DNA of 64,000 bases from Desulfovibrionaceae bacterium. Its GTDB lineage: Bacteria; Desulfobacterota; Desulfovibrionia; Desulfovibrionales; Desulfovibrionaceae. Location: assembly GCA_019421865.1 (NCBI GenBank), contig JAHZEL010000008.1:310001-374000 (forward strand), read 5' to 3'. The notes under the pieces were generated by a model, which saw nothing but the letters and a program-made list of their open reading frames with translations, searched no databases and was not told where the DNA came from. The translations under genes and the position numbers were made by a program. Numbering within the stretch: position 1 is the first letter of the stretch; each line of letters begins with the position of its first letter. Shown in pieces: positions 8,686 through 17,030 of the stretch.

Positions 8686-9564
8686 ATGTCCAAAAAGCAA
8701 CTCTACGCCTTTCTCTGCCTGATCTTCACCCTTATAGGCGGAGGAATGGTAGCAACAAAATTTGCGCTTCTTTCCTTTTCTCCCGTGCAGATTGTTTTCA
8801 TGCGGCTTCTCATTCCGGCCTGCGTGTACGCTGCGCTGCATAAAAAGTGGCTGCCTCTGCCCTACCAGCGCGGAGACTGGAAATTCTTTGTCATCATCGT
8901 TCTGTGTGAGCCCTGTCTTTTCTTCATCTGCGAGACGCTGGGCATGATGTATACCTCGGCCTCGCAGGGCGGCGTCATCGCTGCGTGCCTCCCCATACTG
9001 ATGGGGCTTGCAGGCTGGCTTTTTCTCAAGGAAAAGCCCAGCGTGCAGCTCATGATCGGCATTCTGCTCGCCGTTGTCGGCGTGGCTGGCGCATCCTGGT
9101 TCGGCAGCGCCAGCGAAGCGGCTCCGCATCCTCTGATCGGCAACCTCTTCATGTTCTGCTCCATTCTGGCCAGCAGCCTCTATGCCGTTTTCACCAGACG
9201 CCTGACCCAGCGCTATCCCGTGCTCGCCATTGCCGCCATTCAGTCCATCGGAGGCGCCCTCTTCTTTCTTCCCCTCAACTTTTTCTTCCCGCTTCCCGAG
9301 TCCGTACACGCCTCTTCCGTTTTAAGCGTCCTGTACCTCAGCATCATGGTGGGGCTGGTGGCCTACTGCGGCTTCAACTACTCTCTGCAGCAGCTTACCG
9401 CCGGAGAAGTCGGTCTGTTCTCCAGTCTGGTTCCCATTGCCACCTGCCTTTTTGCCTTTATCCTGCTCGGAGAGAGACTCTCCCTGCTGCAGAATCTCTT
9501 CATGGCCATGACCATCATCGGCGTGATCGTGGCGGCCCTGCCCTCCAGAGCAGGCCGGGCATGA
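8686..9564 (+). CDS. EamA/DMT-superfamily transporter
   Basis: 292 residues starting MSKKQLYAF at 8686; the upstream ribosome site is weak, so the start is moderately certain. The protein is almost entirely hydrophobic with about ten membrane segments in two EamA repeats. LIGGGMVATKFALLSFSPVQ opens the first repeat, and the second begins near LIGNLFMFCSILASSLYAVF. LVPIATCLFAFILLGERLS is the typical penultimate-helix motif. DMT carriers of this kind usually export amino acids or other metabolites across the inner membrane. It stands alone between two terminators, so there is no pathway context. Confidence 0.8.
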   Translation: MSKKQLYAFLCLIFTLIGGGMVATKFALLSFSPVQIVFMRLLIPACVYAALHKKWLPLPYQRGDWKFFVIIVLCEPCLFFICETLGMMYTSASQGGVIAACLPILMGLAGWLFLKEKPSVQLMIGILLAVVGVAGASWFGSASEAAPHPLIGNLFMFCSILASSLYAVFTRRLTQRYPVLAIAAIQSIGGALFFLPLNFFFPLPESVHASSVLSVLYLSIMVGLVAYCGFNYSLQQLTAGEVGLFSSLVPIATCLFAFILLGERLSLLQNLFMAMTIIGVIVAALPSRAGRA

Positions 9565-9664
9565 CGCCCGCGGGATACAACGCCCATCCTGTCTGACGCC
9601 GCTTTTCTTCATGTCCGCTCCCTCCCGAGCCGGGACGGACGAACTCAGATTCCCTTACAACAAC

Positions 9665-9710
9665 GCCCCGGAAAGGCTGTCGAATCGAAACCTTTCCGGG
9701 GCAACTTTTC
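9665..9710 (+). terminator. Terminator after the EamA gene
   Basis: GCCCCGGAAAGG (9665-9676) pairs with CCTTTCCGGGGC (9690-9701), followed by AACTTTTC. The rest of the 9565-9804 interval shows nothing else. Confidence 0.8.
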
Positions 9711-9804
9711 ATGACGTTTCCGGGCAGCTTACAGGCAGAAACGGCGCTGAAGCGTCACGGCCATTCCTTCCGAGAGGCGAATGCTGAAGCATTCCACCCG
9801 AATC

Positions 9805-10764
9805 TCAGACCCATACCAGCTCGTATTCGCTGCTTCCCAGCCCGAGTTCCTTCATGTAGGAAAGCTGACGCAGGCCTTCTCTGCTCTCCATGCGTTCCAC
9901 CAGAGGCGCGCGTACCTTTTCCGGCAAAGCATAGATCATGTCCACGGAAGCCCGGTCCACCGCCTGCAGATCCGTTGATGCCAACATGCCGAGATCCGGC
10001 AGAAGCACAGGCTCGGCCGCCGTTCCTTCACAATCGCAGCTTACCGACATATTGCGCAGCACGTTGATATAGGCCATATGCCCGTTGAAATGATCGACAA
10101 TGGCCTTGCCGCCTTCCACCATGCGTTCCATGAAAGGCGCTCCGCCCGGCCAGCCGCCCTCGGGCGTCACCCGGTGCAGCTGCTGCTTGCCCACGGCTCC
10201 CGAGGCGCAGCCTATGGAAATATTCTTGAGGGAGCCGCCGTAACCTCCGAGGGTATGCCCCTTGAAGTGCGTAAGCACCAGCATGGAATCGTAGTTCATA
10301 AGATGCCCGCCCACGGACAGTTCCTTCAGATGACGTCCGCCAGCTACCGGAAGCACGGCATCGCCTTCGGCATCCATGATGTCCACAGGGCAGAACGTCC
10401 AGCCGTTCTGCTTCAGCACTTCCCGATGTCCGGCCGTCGTCTGCCTCGGGCTGGGATACAGCACGTTGCACTCCACGATGGAACTCTGCGGAATGGTCGC
10501 CTGAAGATCACGCACCCACTCCCGCGGCAGGATGTTCGGTCCTCCCGGCTCGCCGGTGTGCAGTTTTATGGCGACCCGCCCCGTGATGCCTCCGCATACC
10601 AGCGAATACATTTTGCGCAGCGTTTGGCTGTCGAGTGATTTCGTCGCATACACTACGGCGCGTTTTTCCGCCGCCGCTCCTCCGTTCGGCAGCCCGAAGC
10701 CCGCTGCCAGGGTGCCTGCCACGGCCGCGCCCGCTCTGAGAAAAGTCCGTCGGGAAATACTCAT
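9805..10764 (-). CDS. Tat-exported DUF362-family protein
   Basis: 319 residues from the ATG at 10764, with AGGAGGT seven bases upstream. The first 32 residues are a twin-arginine signal (SRRTFLR, hydrophobic AGAAVAGTLAAGFG, then an Ala-rich cleavage region), so the folded protein is exported, presumably with a cofactor. The rest is DUF362: AIKLHTGEPG at 66-74, THFKGHTLGGYGGSLKNIS at 165-183, CDCEG at 243-247 and LGLGSSEYEL near the end. It is a paralogue of the DUF362 protein at 13429 but lacks that protein's ferredoxin insert. His170, Lys180 and His197 match the spacing of LarA cofactor residues (see findings). It diverges from larB. No enzymatic role is established for it. Confidence 0.8.
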   Translation of the reverse strand: MSISRRTFLRAGAAVAGTLAAGFGLPNGGAAAEKRAVVYATKSLDSQTLRKMYSLVCGGITGRVAIKLHTGEPGGPNILPREWVRDLQATIPQSSIVECNVLYPSPRQTTAGHREVLKQNGWTFCPVDIMDAEGDAVLPVAGGRHLKELSVGGHLMNYDSMLVLTHFKGHTLGGYGGSLKNISIGCASGAVGKQQLHRVTPEGGWPGGAPFMERMVEGGKAIVDHFNGHMAYINVLRNMSVSCDCEGTAAEPVLLPDLGMLASTDLQAVDRASVDMIYALPEKVRAPLVERMESREGLRQLSYMKELGLGSSEYELVWV

Positions 10765-11104
10765 ATCGACCTCCTGGTCATGGAGAGAATCCTGTCGTCG
10801 GCAATATGCCCTTCTTACCTTATCCCCATCATACACGGAGCCCGCCGAAAGACCAGCTACGATTCTCTCCGTATCTTGCCCGATCCTGCCCACCCCCCCC
10901 CCTCCCCCCCCCCCCCTGACAACCATCCGGTGCTTTTTATGGAGGTTATCCTACTGTCCGCAGAATCAGGCAAGAAAAAGGGAGGATCGGGGCTGGCCGC
11001 TTCCGCCGCTTCAACCTATATCTTACGGGGAAAGGCGGAGACCGGTCGAGACGCGCTTGCGAAAAGGCGTCGGGAACGCTATCTCCTTCTCAAGAGGAAT
11101 CATT
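10765..11104. other. Divergent intergenic region between Tat-DUF362 and larB
   Basis: 340 bases without a convincing gene. It holds the homopolymer tract at 10893-10916, a candidate larB promoter abutting it (CTGACA 10916-10921, 16-base gap, TATGGA 10938-10943), and a TATGAT-like box on the minus strand near 10825-10830. A short open frame from 10940 reads through to 11127 but overlaps larB and has no family features. Confidence 0.6.
10893..10916. repeat. C10-T-C13 homopolymer tract
   Basis: Ten C, one T, thirteen C in the intergenic region between divergent genes. Tracts of this length are prone to slipped-strand mutation. The final C is the first base of the candidate larB -35 box. Confidence 0.95.
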
Positions 11105-11758
11105 ATGAATCACGGCATCCTTTTTGATCACGCCCGGGCCGCACGCATCGGTCTGCCTGAAGCGGTCTTCTGCGAGGGAAAACCCTTTGCGGCCGTACAG
11201 GAACTCATGGAACAGTTCGGCAAGGGTTCCGGTCGCCCCATTCTGTTCACGAGGCTCGCACCCGACGTCTTCGAACGCATGCCTGCGGAAGTCAGAATGC
11301 GCTATAACTATCATGCCCTGTCGCGCACGGCCTTCGGAGACGCCCTGCCCGCAAGGACGCAGGGTCGCGTGGCCGTCGTTTCCGCGGGTACCGCCGACGG
11401 CTTCGTCACCTGGGAGGCCGCGCGTACGCTGGAATATCTTGGCATAGAGCACAAAGTCTTTGAAGACTGCGGCGTGGCCGGTCTCTGGCGGCTGTCCGAA
11501 CGGCTGGAGGAGATCAACAGCTTTCAGGCCGTCATCGTCGTGGCCGGGCTTGATGCCGCGCTGGCCAGCGTTCTGGGCGGATTGACGCCGCGCCCCGTCT
11601 TCGGCGTGCCCACGTCGGTCGGATACGGTGTGGCCAGAGGCGGACAGGCCGCGCTCTCCAGCATGCTGTCCAGCTGTGCCCCCGGCATTGCCGTCATGAA
11701 TATCGACAACGGCTACGGCGCCGCCTGCGCCGCGGCACGAGTGGTAAACAATCTATGA
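11105..11758 (+). CDS. larB: LarB, pyridinium-3,5-biscarboxylate mononucleotide synthase
   Basis: 217 residues from the ATG at 11105 (AGAGGA upstream). LarB carboxylates and hydrolyses nicotinic acid adenine dinucleotide to start synthesis of the nickel-pincer nucleotide cofactor. The C-terminal PurE-like domain is clear: VSAGTADG, DCGVAGLWRL, VVAGLDAALASVLGGL, VPTSVGYG and NIDNGYGAA. The N-terminal part is short for the family (usually near 250 residues). It overlaps larC by four bases (ATGA). It is the first gene of an apparent larB-larC1-larE-DUF362 operon running to the terminator at 14562. Confidence 0.92.
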   Translation: MNHGILFDHARAARIGLPEAVFCEGKPFAAVQELMEQFGKGSGRPILFTRLAPDVFERMPAEVRMRYNYHALSRTAFGDALPARTQGRVAVVSAGTADGFVTWEAARTLEYLGIEHKVFEDCGVAGLWRLSERLEEINSFQAVIVVAGLDAALASVLGGLTPRPVFGVPTSVGYGVARGGQAALSSMLSSCAPGIAVMNIDNGYGAACAAARVVNNL

Positions 11759-12549
11759 GCAACGAACATCACGAGCACACGCACTCCCACGAACACCATC
11801 ATGCTCCGGTCGACCTTTCTCCGGTCTTGACCATACGCGCCCACTCCGGCCTTTCCGGCGACATCTTTCTTGCCGGTCTGCTCTGCATGACGGGCATCAC
11901 GAAGGAAGAACTGGAAGCGCATCTTTCCTCCATCATGCCCGAACTGTCGGGCAGCGTTCAGCTGGTGCGCAAGGAAGTCAACCACATCGGCGGCTGGCAC
12001 GCGGAAGTCTCGCTTCCCCATCAGCATGAGCACAGAACGCTGGCCGACATTCTCGCCATCATCGCCTCCGGCGGCATGAGCGACGAGGCCAAGGCCCTTG
12101 CCTCTCGCACCTTCACGCTGCTGGCCGAAGCCGAAGGCGCCGTGCACGGCAGAACGCCCGCCGAGGTGCACTTTCATGAAGTCGGCGCGCTGGACAGCAT
12201 TCTGGACATCTGCATGACCTGCGAGCTGTTCCACAGGCTTTCTCCGTCCCGCCTCGTCGTCAGCCCTCTTCCCATAAGCGACGGCTTCGTGCACTGTGCC
12301 CACGGCATCATTCCTGTCCCGGCTCCAGCGGTGCTGGAACTTATGGAGGGCATTCCCGTGCGCCCCTTCCCCGGACACGGCGAAACCGTCACGCCTACGG
12401 CCATGGCGCTGCTCAAGGCCCTGAAGGCCGAATTCGGCCCCTGGCCCGCCATGACCGTGGAAAAGAAAGCCATCATCTACGGCAGCCGCGTTTTTGAAGA
12501 CGCGCCGAACGGCGCCATCTTCGCCTGCGGCCGTCCGGAAGAAAACTGA
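11755..12549 (+). CDS. larC: LarC1-only nickel-insertion protein
   Basis: 264 residues. LarC inserts nickel into the pincer nucleotide using CTP. The N-terminus is His-rich (HHEHTHSHEHHH, residues 4-15), fitting nickel handling. Family motifs are HSGLSGDIFLAGLL, VHFHEVGALDSILDI, PLPISDGFVHCAHG and TPTAMALL. The protein ends where the LarC1 part normally ends. The LarC2 domain, which in characterised LarC carries the Mn-CTP site and the conserved TNIDDM-type motif, is missing, and larE begins only 25 bases later. In Lactobacillus larC1 and larC2 are joined by ribosomal frameshifting, but no larC2 reading frame remains here. LarC2 could be encoded elsewhere. Confidence 0.88.
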   Translation: MSNEHHEHTHSHEHHHAPVDLSPVLTIRAHSGLSGDIFLAGLLCMTGITKEELEAHLSSIMPELSGSVQLVRKEVNHIGGWHAEVSLPHQHEHRTLADILAIIASGGMSDEAKALASRTFTLLAEAEGAVHGRTPAEVHFHEVGALDSILDICMTCELFHRLSPSRLVVSPLPISDGFVHCAHGIIPVPAPAVLELMEGIPVRPFPGHGETVTPTAMALLKALKAEFGPWPAMTVEKKAIIYGSRVFEDAPNGAIFACGRPEEN

Positions 12550-12573
12550 GCAGAAAAGGATATCCGAAGCCTC

Positions 12574-13395
12574 ATGTCCATTTCGCCACTTTCCGGCCTT
12601 CAGCGCGTTCTCGACGAAACGGCGGACAACGGCCGTTTCGCCCTCGCCTATTCCGGTGGACTCGACAGCCGCTTTCTGGCCCATGCCGCAAAGCTGCTGA
12701 AGTTTCAGCCGGTGCTGCTGCACGTTACGGGCCCTCATGTTCCGCCCGAGGAAAGCGATTTCGCCCGTTCTTGGGCCAGGGCCCAGCAGCTGGACTTCCG
12801 GGAAATTCCCGTGGATACGCTGTCCGTTCCGGCCGTGGCCGAAGGCGCGCGCGACCGCTGCTACGCCTGCAAATACGCCATGTTCTCCCGCCTTGCGCAG
12901 GAATGCGATCTGCCGCTGTGCGACGGCACCAATGCCTCCGATGCCTCAGCCTATCGCCCCGGCATCCAGGCCGTGCGGGAACTCGGCGTCATCTCGCCCC
13001 TTGCGCTTGCCGGAATGACCAAGAACGATATACACTTGACGGCCGAAGAAACCGGCATGACCATACCGTGGCAGAAGCCGCGCCCCTGTCTGCTGACCAG
13101 GCTGCCCTACGGAACAAGGCCCGATGCGGCAACGCTGGCCGACATCGCCGCAGGTGAGCAGGTCGTCAGGCATACCCTTATGGAAGCGGGCTTGCCGCAG
13201 GTGGACTTTCGTCTTCGGCTCATCGCCCCGGACAGGTTTGAGCTGCATCTGACCGCGTCCGACATGGAACTTCTGCCGGAGGCACTCGCCCCCGCGCTTC
13301 TCCAGAGCGTTCATGCTGCCGTACCGAACCGGCCCCGGCCCGTTCTGTCGGTGCAGGACTCGCTCTCCGGCTTTTACGACAGACAACACGCATAA
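12574..13395 (+). CDS. larE: LarE, ATP-dependent sulfurtransferase for the nickel-pincer cofactor
   Basis: 273 residues. LarE adenylates the pyridinium carboxylates and replaces oxygen with sulfur to make the thiocarboxylates that bind nickel. The PP-loop ATPase motif is AYSGGLDS (25-32). Cys96 and Cys99 (RCYACK) and Cys172 (PCLLTR) give the three-cysteine set associated with the [4Fe-4S] catalytic type rather than the single-Cys sacrificial type of Lactobacillus. The motif DGTNASDASAYRPG is also typical. It sits 24 bases after larC and 33 bases before the DUF362 gene, which supports one transcript. Confidence 0.92.
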   Translation: MSISPLSGLQRVLDETADNGRFALAYSGGLDSRFLAHAAKLLKFQPVLLHVTGPHVPPEESDFARSWARAQQLDFREIPVDTLSVPAVAEGARDRCYACKYAMFSRLAQECDLPLCDGTNASDASAYRPGIQAVRELGVISPLALAGMTKNDIHLTAEETGMTIPWQKPRPCLLTRLPYGTRPDAATLADIAAGEQVVRHTLMEAGLPQVDFRLRLIAPDRFELHLTASDMELLPEALAPALLQSVHAAVPNRPRPVLSVQDSLSGFYDRQHA

Positions 13396-13428
13396 CCCAG
13401 GACTCCAACCGCATCAGGAGGAAAACAT

Positions 13429-14538
13429 ATGGCCGCATCCAAAGTCTACTTCACCGACATGCGCTGCAAGGTGGGCACCAGCCTGCTGGAAAAGCTGGAC
13501 AAGCTCATCCGCGCCGCAGGCATTGAAACCATCAACTTTGAAAACAAGTTCGTTGCCATCAAGCTGCACTTCGGCGAGCCCGGCAACCTTTCCTTCCTTC
13601 GCCCCAACTTTGCCCGCGTCGTGGCCGACCGCGTCAAGGCTCTCGGCGGACGCCCCTTCCTCACCGACTGCAACACCCTCTACGTCGGACGCCGCAAGCA
13701 CGCTCTGGAACACATGGACGCCGCCAATGAAAACGGCTTCTTCCCGCTCAGCACGGGCTGCCAGATCATCATTGCCGACGGTCTGAAAGGTACCGACGAC
13801 GTGGAAGTGCCGCTGGAAGGCTGCACGGAATTCAAGAGCGCCCTCATCGGCCGCGCCATCATGGATGCCGACATCTTCATTTCCCTCACCCACTTCAAGG
13901 GGCATGAAATGACGGGCTTCGGCGGCACCATCAAGAACATCGGCATGGGTTGCGGAAGCCGCGCCGGCAAGATGGCCATGCACTGCCTCGGCAAGCCGAC
14001 GATCGATCCGGAAAAGTGCCGCGGCTGCCGTACCTGCTCCCGCTTCTGCGGTCAGTCGGCCATCTCCTACGGCGAAGATCACAAGGCCGTCATCAATCAC
14101 GATCTGTGCGTGGGCTGCGGCCGCTGCATAGCCACCTGCAACTTCGACGCCATTTCCAACGCCACCGATGCCGACAGCGGCATTCTCAACCGCCGCATGG
14201 CCGAATACACCAAGGCCGTCGTTCAGGGACGTCCCTGCTTCCATATCAGCATCGTCAATCAGGTTTCCCCCTGCTGTGACTGCCACGGTGAAAACGATGC
14301 CGCCGTGGTGCCGGATATCGGCATGTTCGCCAGCTTCGACCCCGTGGCTCTGGACAAGGCCTGCATCGATGCCGTGAACGCGGCTCCCGTCATCGCCTCC
14401 AGCGTGCTCGGCCAGTGCGACCACGGTCATCACGACCACTTCACCAGCATCCATCCCACCACGGACTGGCGCAGCCAGATCAAGCATGCCGAAGCCATCG
14501 GTCTCGGCAGCAGCGAGTACGAACTGATCACCGTATAG
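13429..14538 (+). CDS. DUF362-family protein with a 2x[4Fe-4S] ferredoxin insert
   Basis: 369 residues; strong AGGAGGA upstream of the ATG. Domains: DUF362 N-part with AIKLHFGEPG (43-52) and FISLTHFKGHEMTGFGGTIK (150-169); a bacterial ferredoxin insert with Cys197, 200, 203, 207 and Cys227, 230, 233, 237; and the DUF362 C-part with CDCHG (283-287), FASFDPVALD and IGLGSSEYEL. There is no signal peptide, so it is cytoplasmic. His159, Lys169 and His185 are spaced exactly like LarA His174, Lys184 and His200. It is the last gene of the lar operon, where one would expect the apoenzyme that uses the cofactor. Function is not established; an Fe-S maturation or electron-transfer role is the alternative. 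Confidence 0.85.
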   Translation: MAASKVYFTDMRCKVGTSLLEKLDKLIRAAGIETINFENKFVAIKLHFGEPGNLSFLRPNFARVVADRVKALGGRPFLTDCNTLYVGRRKHALEHMDAANENGFFPLSTGCQIIIADGLKGTDDVEVPLEGCTEFKSALIGRAIMDADIFISLTHFKGHEMTGFGGTIKNIGMGCGSRAGKMAMHCLGKPTIDPEKCRGCRTCSRFCGQSAISYGEDHKAVINHDLCVGCGRCIATCNFDAISNATDADSGILNRRMAEYTKAVVQGRPCFHISIVNQVSPCCDCHGENDAAVVPDIGMFASFDPVALDKACIDAVNAAPVIASSVLGQCDHGHHDHFTSIHPTTDWRSQIKHAEAIGLGSSEYELITV

Positions 14539-14561
14539 GCATCATGAAACTGTCATGATGA

Positions 14562-14594
14562 AAGGCCGTCTCCCCGGGGGAGGCGGCCTTCTTT
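14562..14594 (+). terminator. Terminator of the lar-DUF362 operon
   Basis: AAGGCCGTCTCCCC pairs with GGGGGAGGCGGCCTT (one mismatch) and is followed by CTTT. A smaller hairpin (ATCATGA / TCATGAT, 14541-14559) lies just before it. Confidence 0.85.
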
Positions 14595-14692
14595 ATGACT
14601 TCTTCAGAACTTCCGGAAGAAGCTGCTGCGCACTCTTCATTCCCGGCTCTCCATAACCACATAACACGTCGTTGAACCGGAGTGGATGCTCC

Positions 14693-15601
14693 TCAGTGCG
14701 GCAGGGCAGAAGATGCACCATGATCGGCCAGCTTTTTCTGCAGCATTTCCAAAAACTTTTCCGCGGCACGGGAAAAAATCTGATACTTCTTCCAGGCAAC
14801 GGCAAGACCGACCTCCAGCTTGGGAGCTAGCGGCCTGAAGCAGAGAGGACCGCCATCCGCGCAGCGTACGATGCCGTCAAGACAGAGCGCATAGCCAAGG
14901 CCCTGCTCCACCAGTATGGACGCATTATACAGAAGGTTGTAGGAGGCCACCACGTTCAGCCTGTCGAAGTTCTTTCCCAGCCAGCCTGAAATTTCGTTGG
15001 CCACAAGAGCCTGACGGGAACAGATGAGCGGCAGAGGCGCCACGTCGTCGGGACCGAGCGCAGGCTTTGCCGCGAGGGGGCTGTCAGCTCGCATGAGCAC
15101 TCCCCATCTGTCCGCAACGGGCAGCCGTATGTACTCGTATCGGGAAAGATCCGCCGGCTCGATAAAAACGCCGAAATCCACCAGTCCGTTGTCCAGCCTT
15201 TCCATGACCTCGGAGGCATTGCCGCTGAAAAGATGGTAGGAAACATGCGGATGCGCATGTTTAAGCATGCAGGCGACTTCGGCGATGTACCGCATGCCTC
15301 TGGTTTCTCCCCCGCCTATGTGCACGTCCCCGCTGATGTCTTCCGAAGAATTGCGGAATTCGGCGCTCGTACGGTCGGCCAGAGAAACGATCTCCTGCGC
15401 TCTCTTGCGCAGAAACATCCCCTCTTCCGTAAGCGTCATCCTCCGCCCACCCCGCAGAAACAGCTTTGTGCCCAGCTCGTCTTCCAGTTCCATGAGCTGT
15501 CTGGAAAGGGTCGGCTGCGTCACATGCAGAAGTTCCGCCGCCCGCGACACGCTTTCCTCCTGCGCGACGGCCAGAAAATATCGAAGCACTCTCAGTTCCA
15601 T
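14693..15601 (-). CDS. LysR-family transcriptional regulator
   Basis: 302 residues starting MELRVLRYFLAVAQEESVSR at 15601 with AAAGGA upstream. The winged helix-turn-helix is in the first 60 residues (SVSRAAELLHVTQPTLSRQL), followed by a periplasmic-binding-protein-like effector domain (GGGETRGMRYIAEV, DFGVFIEPADL). It is divergent from the secreted alpha/beta hydrolase at 15834 with an AT-rich 232-base gap holding T-N11-A-like dyads, so it probably controls that gene and its own expression. The inducer is unknown. Confidence 0.88.
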   Translation of the reverse strand: MELRVLRYFLAVAQEESVSRAAELLHVTQPTLSRQLMELEDELGTKLFLRGGRRMTLTEEGMFLRKRAQEIVSLADRTSAEFRNSSEDISGDVHIGGGETRGMRYIAEVACMLKHAHPHVSYHLFSGNASEVMERLDNGLVDFGVFIEPADLSRYEYIRLPVADRWGVLMRADSPLAAKPALGPDDVAPLPLICSRQALVANEISGWLGKNFDRLNVVASYNLLYNASILVEQGLGYALCLDGIVRCADGGPLCFRPLAPKLEVGLAVAWKKYQIFSRAAEKFLEMLQKKLADHGASSALPH

Positions 15602-15833
15602 GTTGCTTTTCCTTTTGCCGGAATCATGACGGAACGCCCATGATCGACGCCCCGGTTCGGTCTGCATTCGTGCCCTGCCTACTCCCATACCTTTTTATCG
15701 CTCAAATATATGCCTGTAAAGCATATCTGGTCATTCAATATAAGTATTTGCTATCAATTTTCCACTTTTCTATAACAAACGCATCTCGGAAAACCTTTTC
15801 AGCCATCTGCCGTTCAGATGCCCCGGAGTTCCC

Positions 15834-16853
15834 ATGAACAGAATCGCCCCGGTACTGCTTGCAGCCCTGCTCACCTTCGGCAATGCCCTTCAGGCACAGA
15901 GCAGAGAAGCAGCCTTTCCCGTGCCTGAAACCGTCAGTCCCGAACTCGGCGCCATGATCGCCGCAGGCCTTCCCGCCGGCTGGAATACGCCGACGACGAC
16001 GCCTGAAGCCTGGAAGCAGTGGATCGACGCCATGACGCAGGCTCAGCTGAAAAGCCTTCCCGCCCTTAAGGAAAAGCTGGGCGTCACCAGCACCAAAAGC
16101 ACCATGGCCGGTGTTCCCGTATACATCATCGAACCGGCACATCACGTCGACGACGGCCGTATTCTGCTGCATCTTCACGGCGGCGGCTATGTTCTCGGAC
16201 CGGGAGAAGCGGGAACGCAGGAAGCCCTGCTCATGGCGGGCATCGGCGGTTATAAAATCATTTCCGTCGACTACAGAATGGCTCCCGAACATCCCTATCC
16301 GGCCGCCATCAACGACGCTCTTGCCGTGTACCGGGAGCTGCTTGCCTCCACGCCTGCCCGGAACATCGGGGTATTCGGCACATCCACAGGTGGAGCCATG
16401 ACGCTCATTCTCGCCCTGCAAGCCAAGGCCGAAGGGCTTCCTCTGCCTGCCGCCCTGGCAGCCGGTACGCCCTGGGCAGACATGACCAAAACGGGAGACA
16501 GCTATTTCACCAACGAAGAAGTGGACAACATTCTTGTCAGCTATGACGGCTGGCTCGCCGGAGCGGCACGTCTCTATGCTGACGGGCACGACATGAAGGA
16601 TCCTTTTCTTTCCCCCGTTTACGGCGACGTAAGCGGCTTCCCGCCCGTGCTTCTTACCTCCGGTACCCGCGACCTTTTCCTCAGCAATACGGTCCGTATG
16701 CACCTCAAGCTGAGACAGGCCGGCGTGCCCGCAGATCTCATCGTGTTCGAAGGCCTCTCCCACGCGCAGTATCATATGAACGAAGACATGCCCGAAGCCC
16801 GCTTTCACTTTGAAGAGCTCGGCCGATTCTTCGGAAGGCATCTTGCAAAATAG
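15834..16853 (+). CDS. Secreted alpha/beta hydrolase, HSL/GDXG esterase family
   Basis: 339 residues. A Sec signal peptide covers about residues 1-22 (AAPVLLAALLTFGNALQAQS-like hydrophobic core, Ala-X-Ala-like end). The HGGG oxyanion motif is at 115-118, the nucleophile Ser184 lies in GTSTGG, and Asp280 and His310 complete the triad. This arrangement marks hormone-sensitive-lipase-like carboxylesterases, here acting in the periplasm. Its start lies 232 bases from the divergent LysR gene. A candidate terminator follows at 16975. The substrate is unknown; short-chain acyl esters are usual for the family. Confidence 0.85.
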   Translation: MNRIAPVLLAALLTFGNALQAQSREAAFPVPETVSPELGAMIAAGLPAGWNTPTTTPEAWKQWIDAMTQAQLKSLPALKEKLGVTSTKSTMAGVPVYIIEPAHHVDDGRILLHLHGGGYVLGPGEAGTQEALLMAGIGGYKIISVDYRMAPEHPYPAAINDALAVYRELLASTPARNIGVFGTSTGGAMTLILALQAKAEGLPLPAALAAGTPWADMTKTGDSYFTNEEVDNILVSYDGWLAGAARLYADGHDMKDPFLSPVYGDVSGFPPVLLTSGTRDLFLSNTVRMHLKLRQAGVPADLIVFEGLSHAQYHMNEDMPEARFHFEELGRFFGRHLAK

Positions 16854-16974
16854 GCGGACAAGGCCCGGCCGGAAACTCGCTGATTTCTGCAACGCCCTGT
16901 CTCCGTCCCGGCCGAAAAGAGCCCCTCGAGTATAAAGCCCACACCTTCAGCAGACGGCTGAAGCGACATCCGAA

Positions 16975-17020
16975 GGCCCGCCGCATTCCCGGCGGGCCGA
17001 CTTCCTTCCCTTTTCTTTCC
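16975..17020 (+). terminator. Candidate terminator after the hydrolase gene
   Basis: GGCCCGCCG / CGGCGGGCC stem (16975-16983, 16990-16998) with a 6-base loop, followed by a pyrimidine-rich stretch containing TTTTCTTT. Confidence 0.6.
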
Positions 17021-17030
17021 GGAAGTTCCC

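Noticed and set aside
10940..11127. Small gene between the C tract and larB
   Set aside because: No domain and it overlaps larB in another frame; its ATG coincides with the candidate -10 box.
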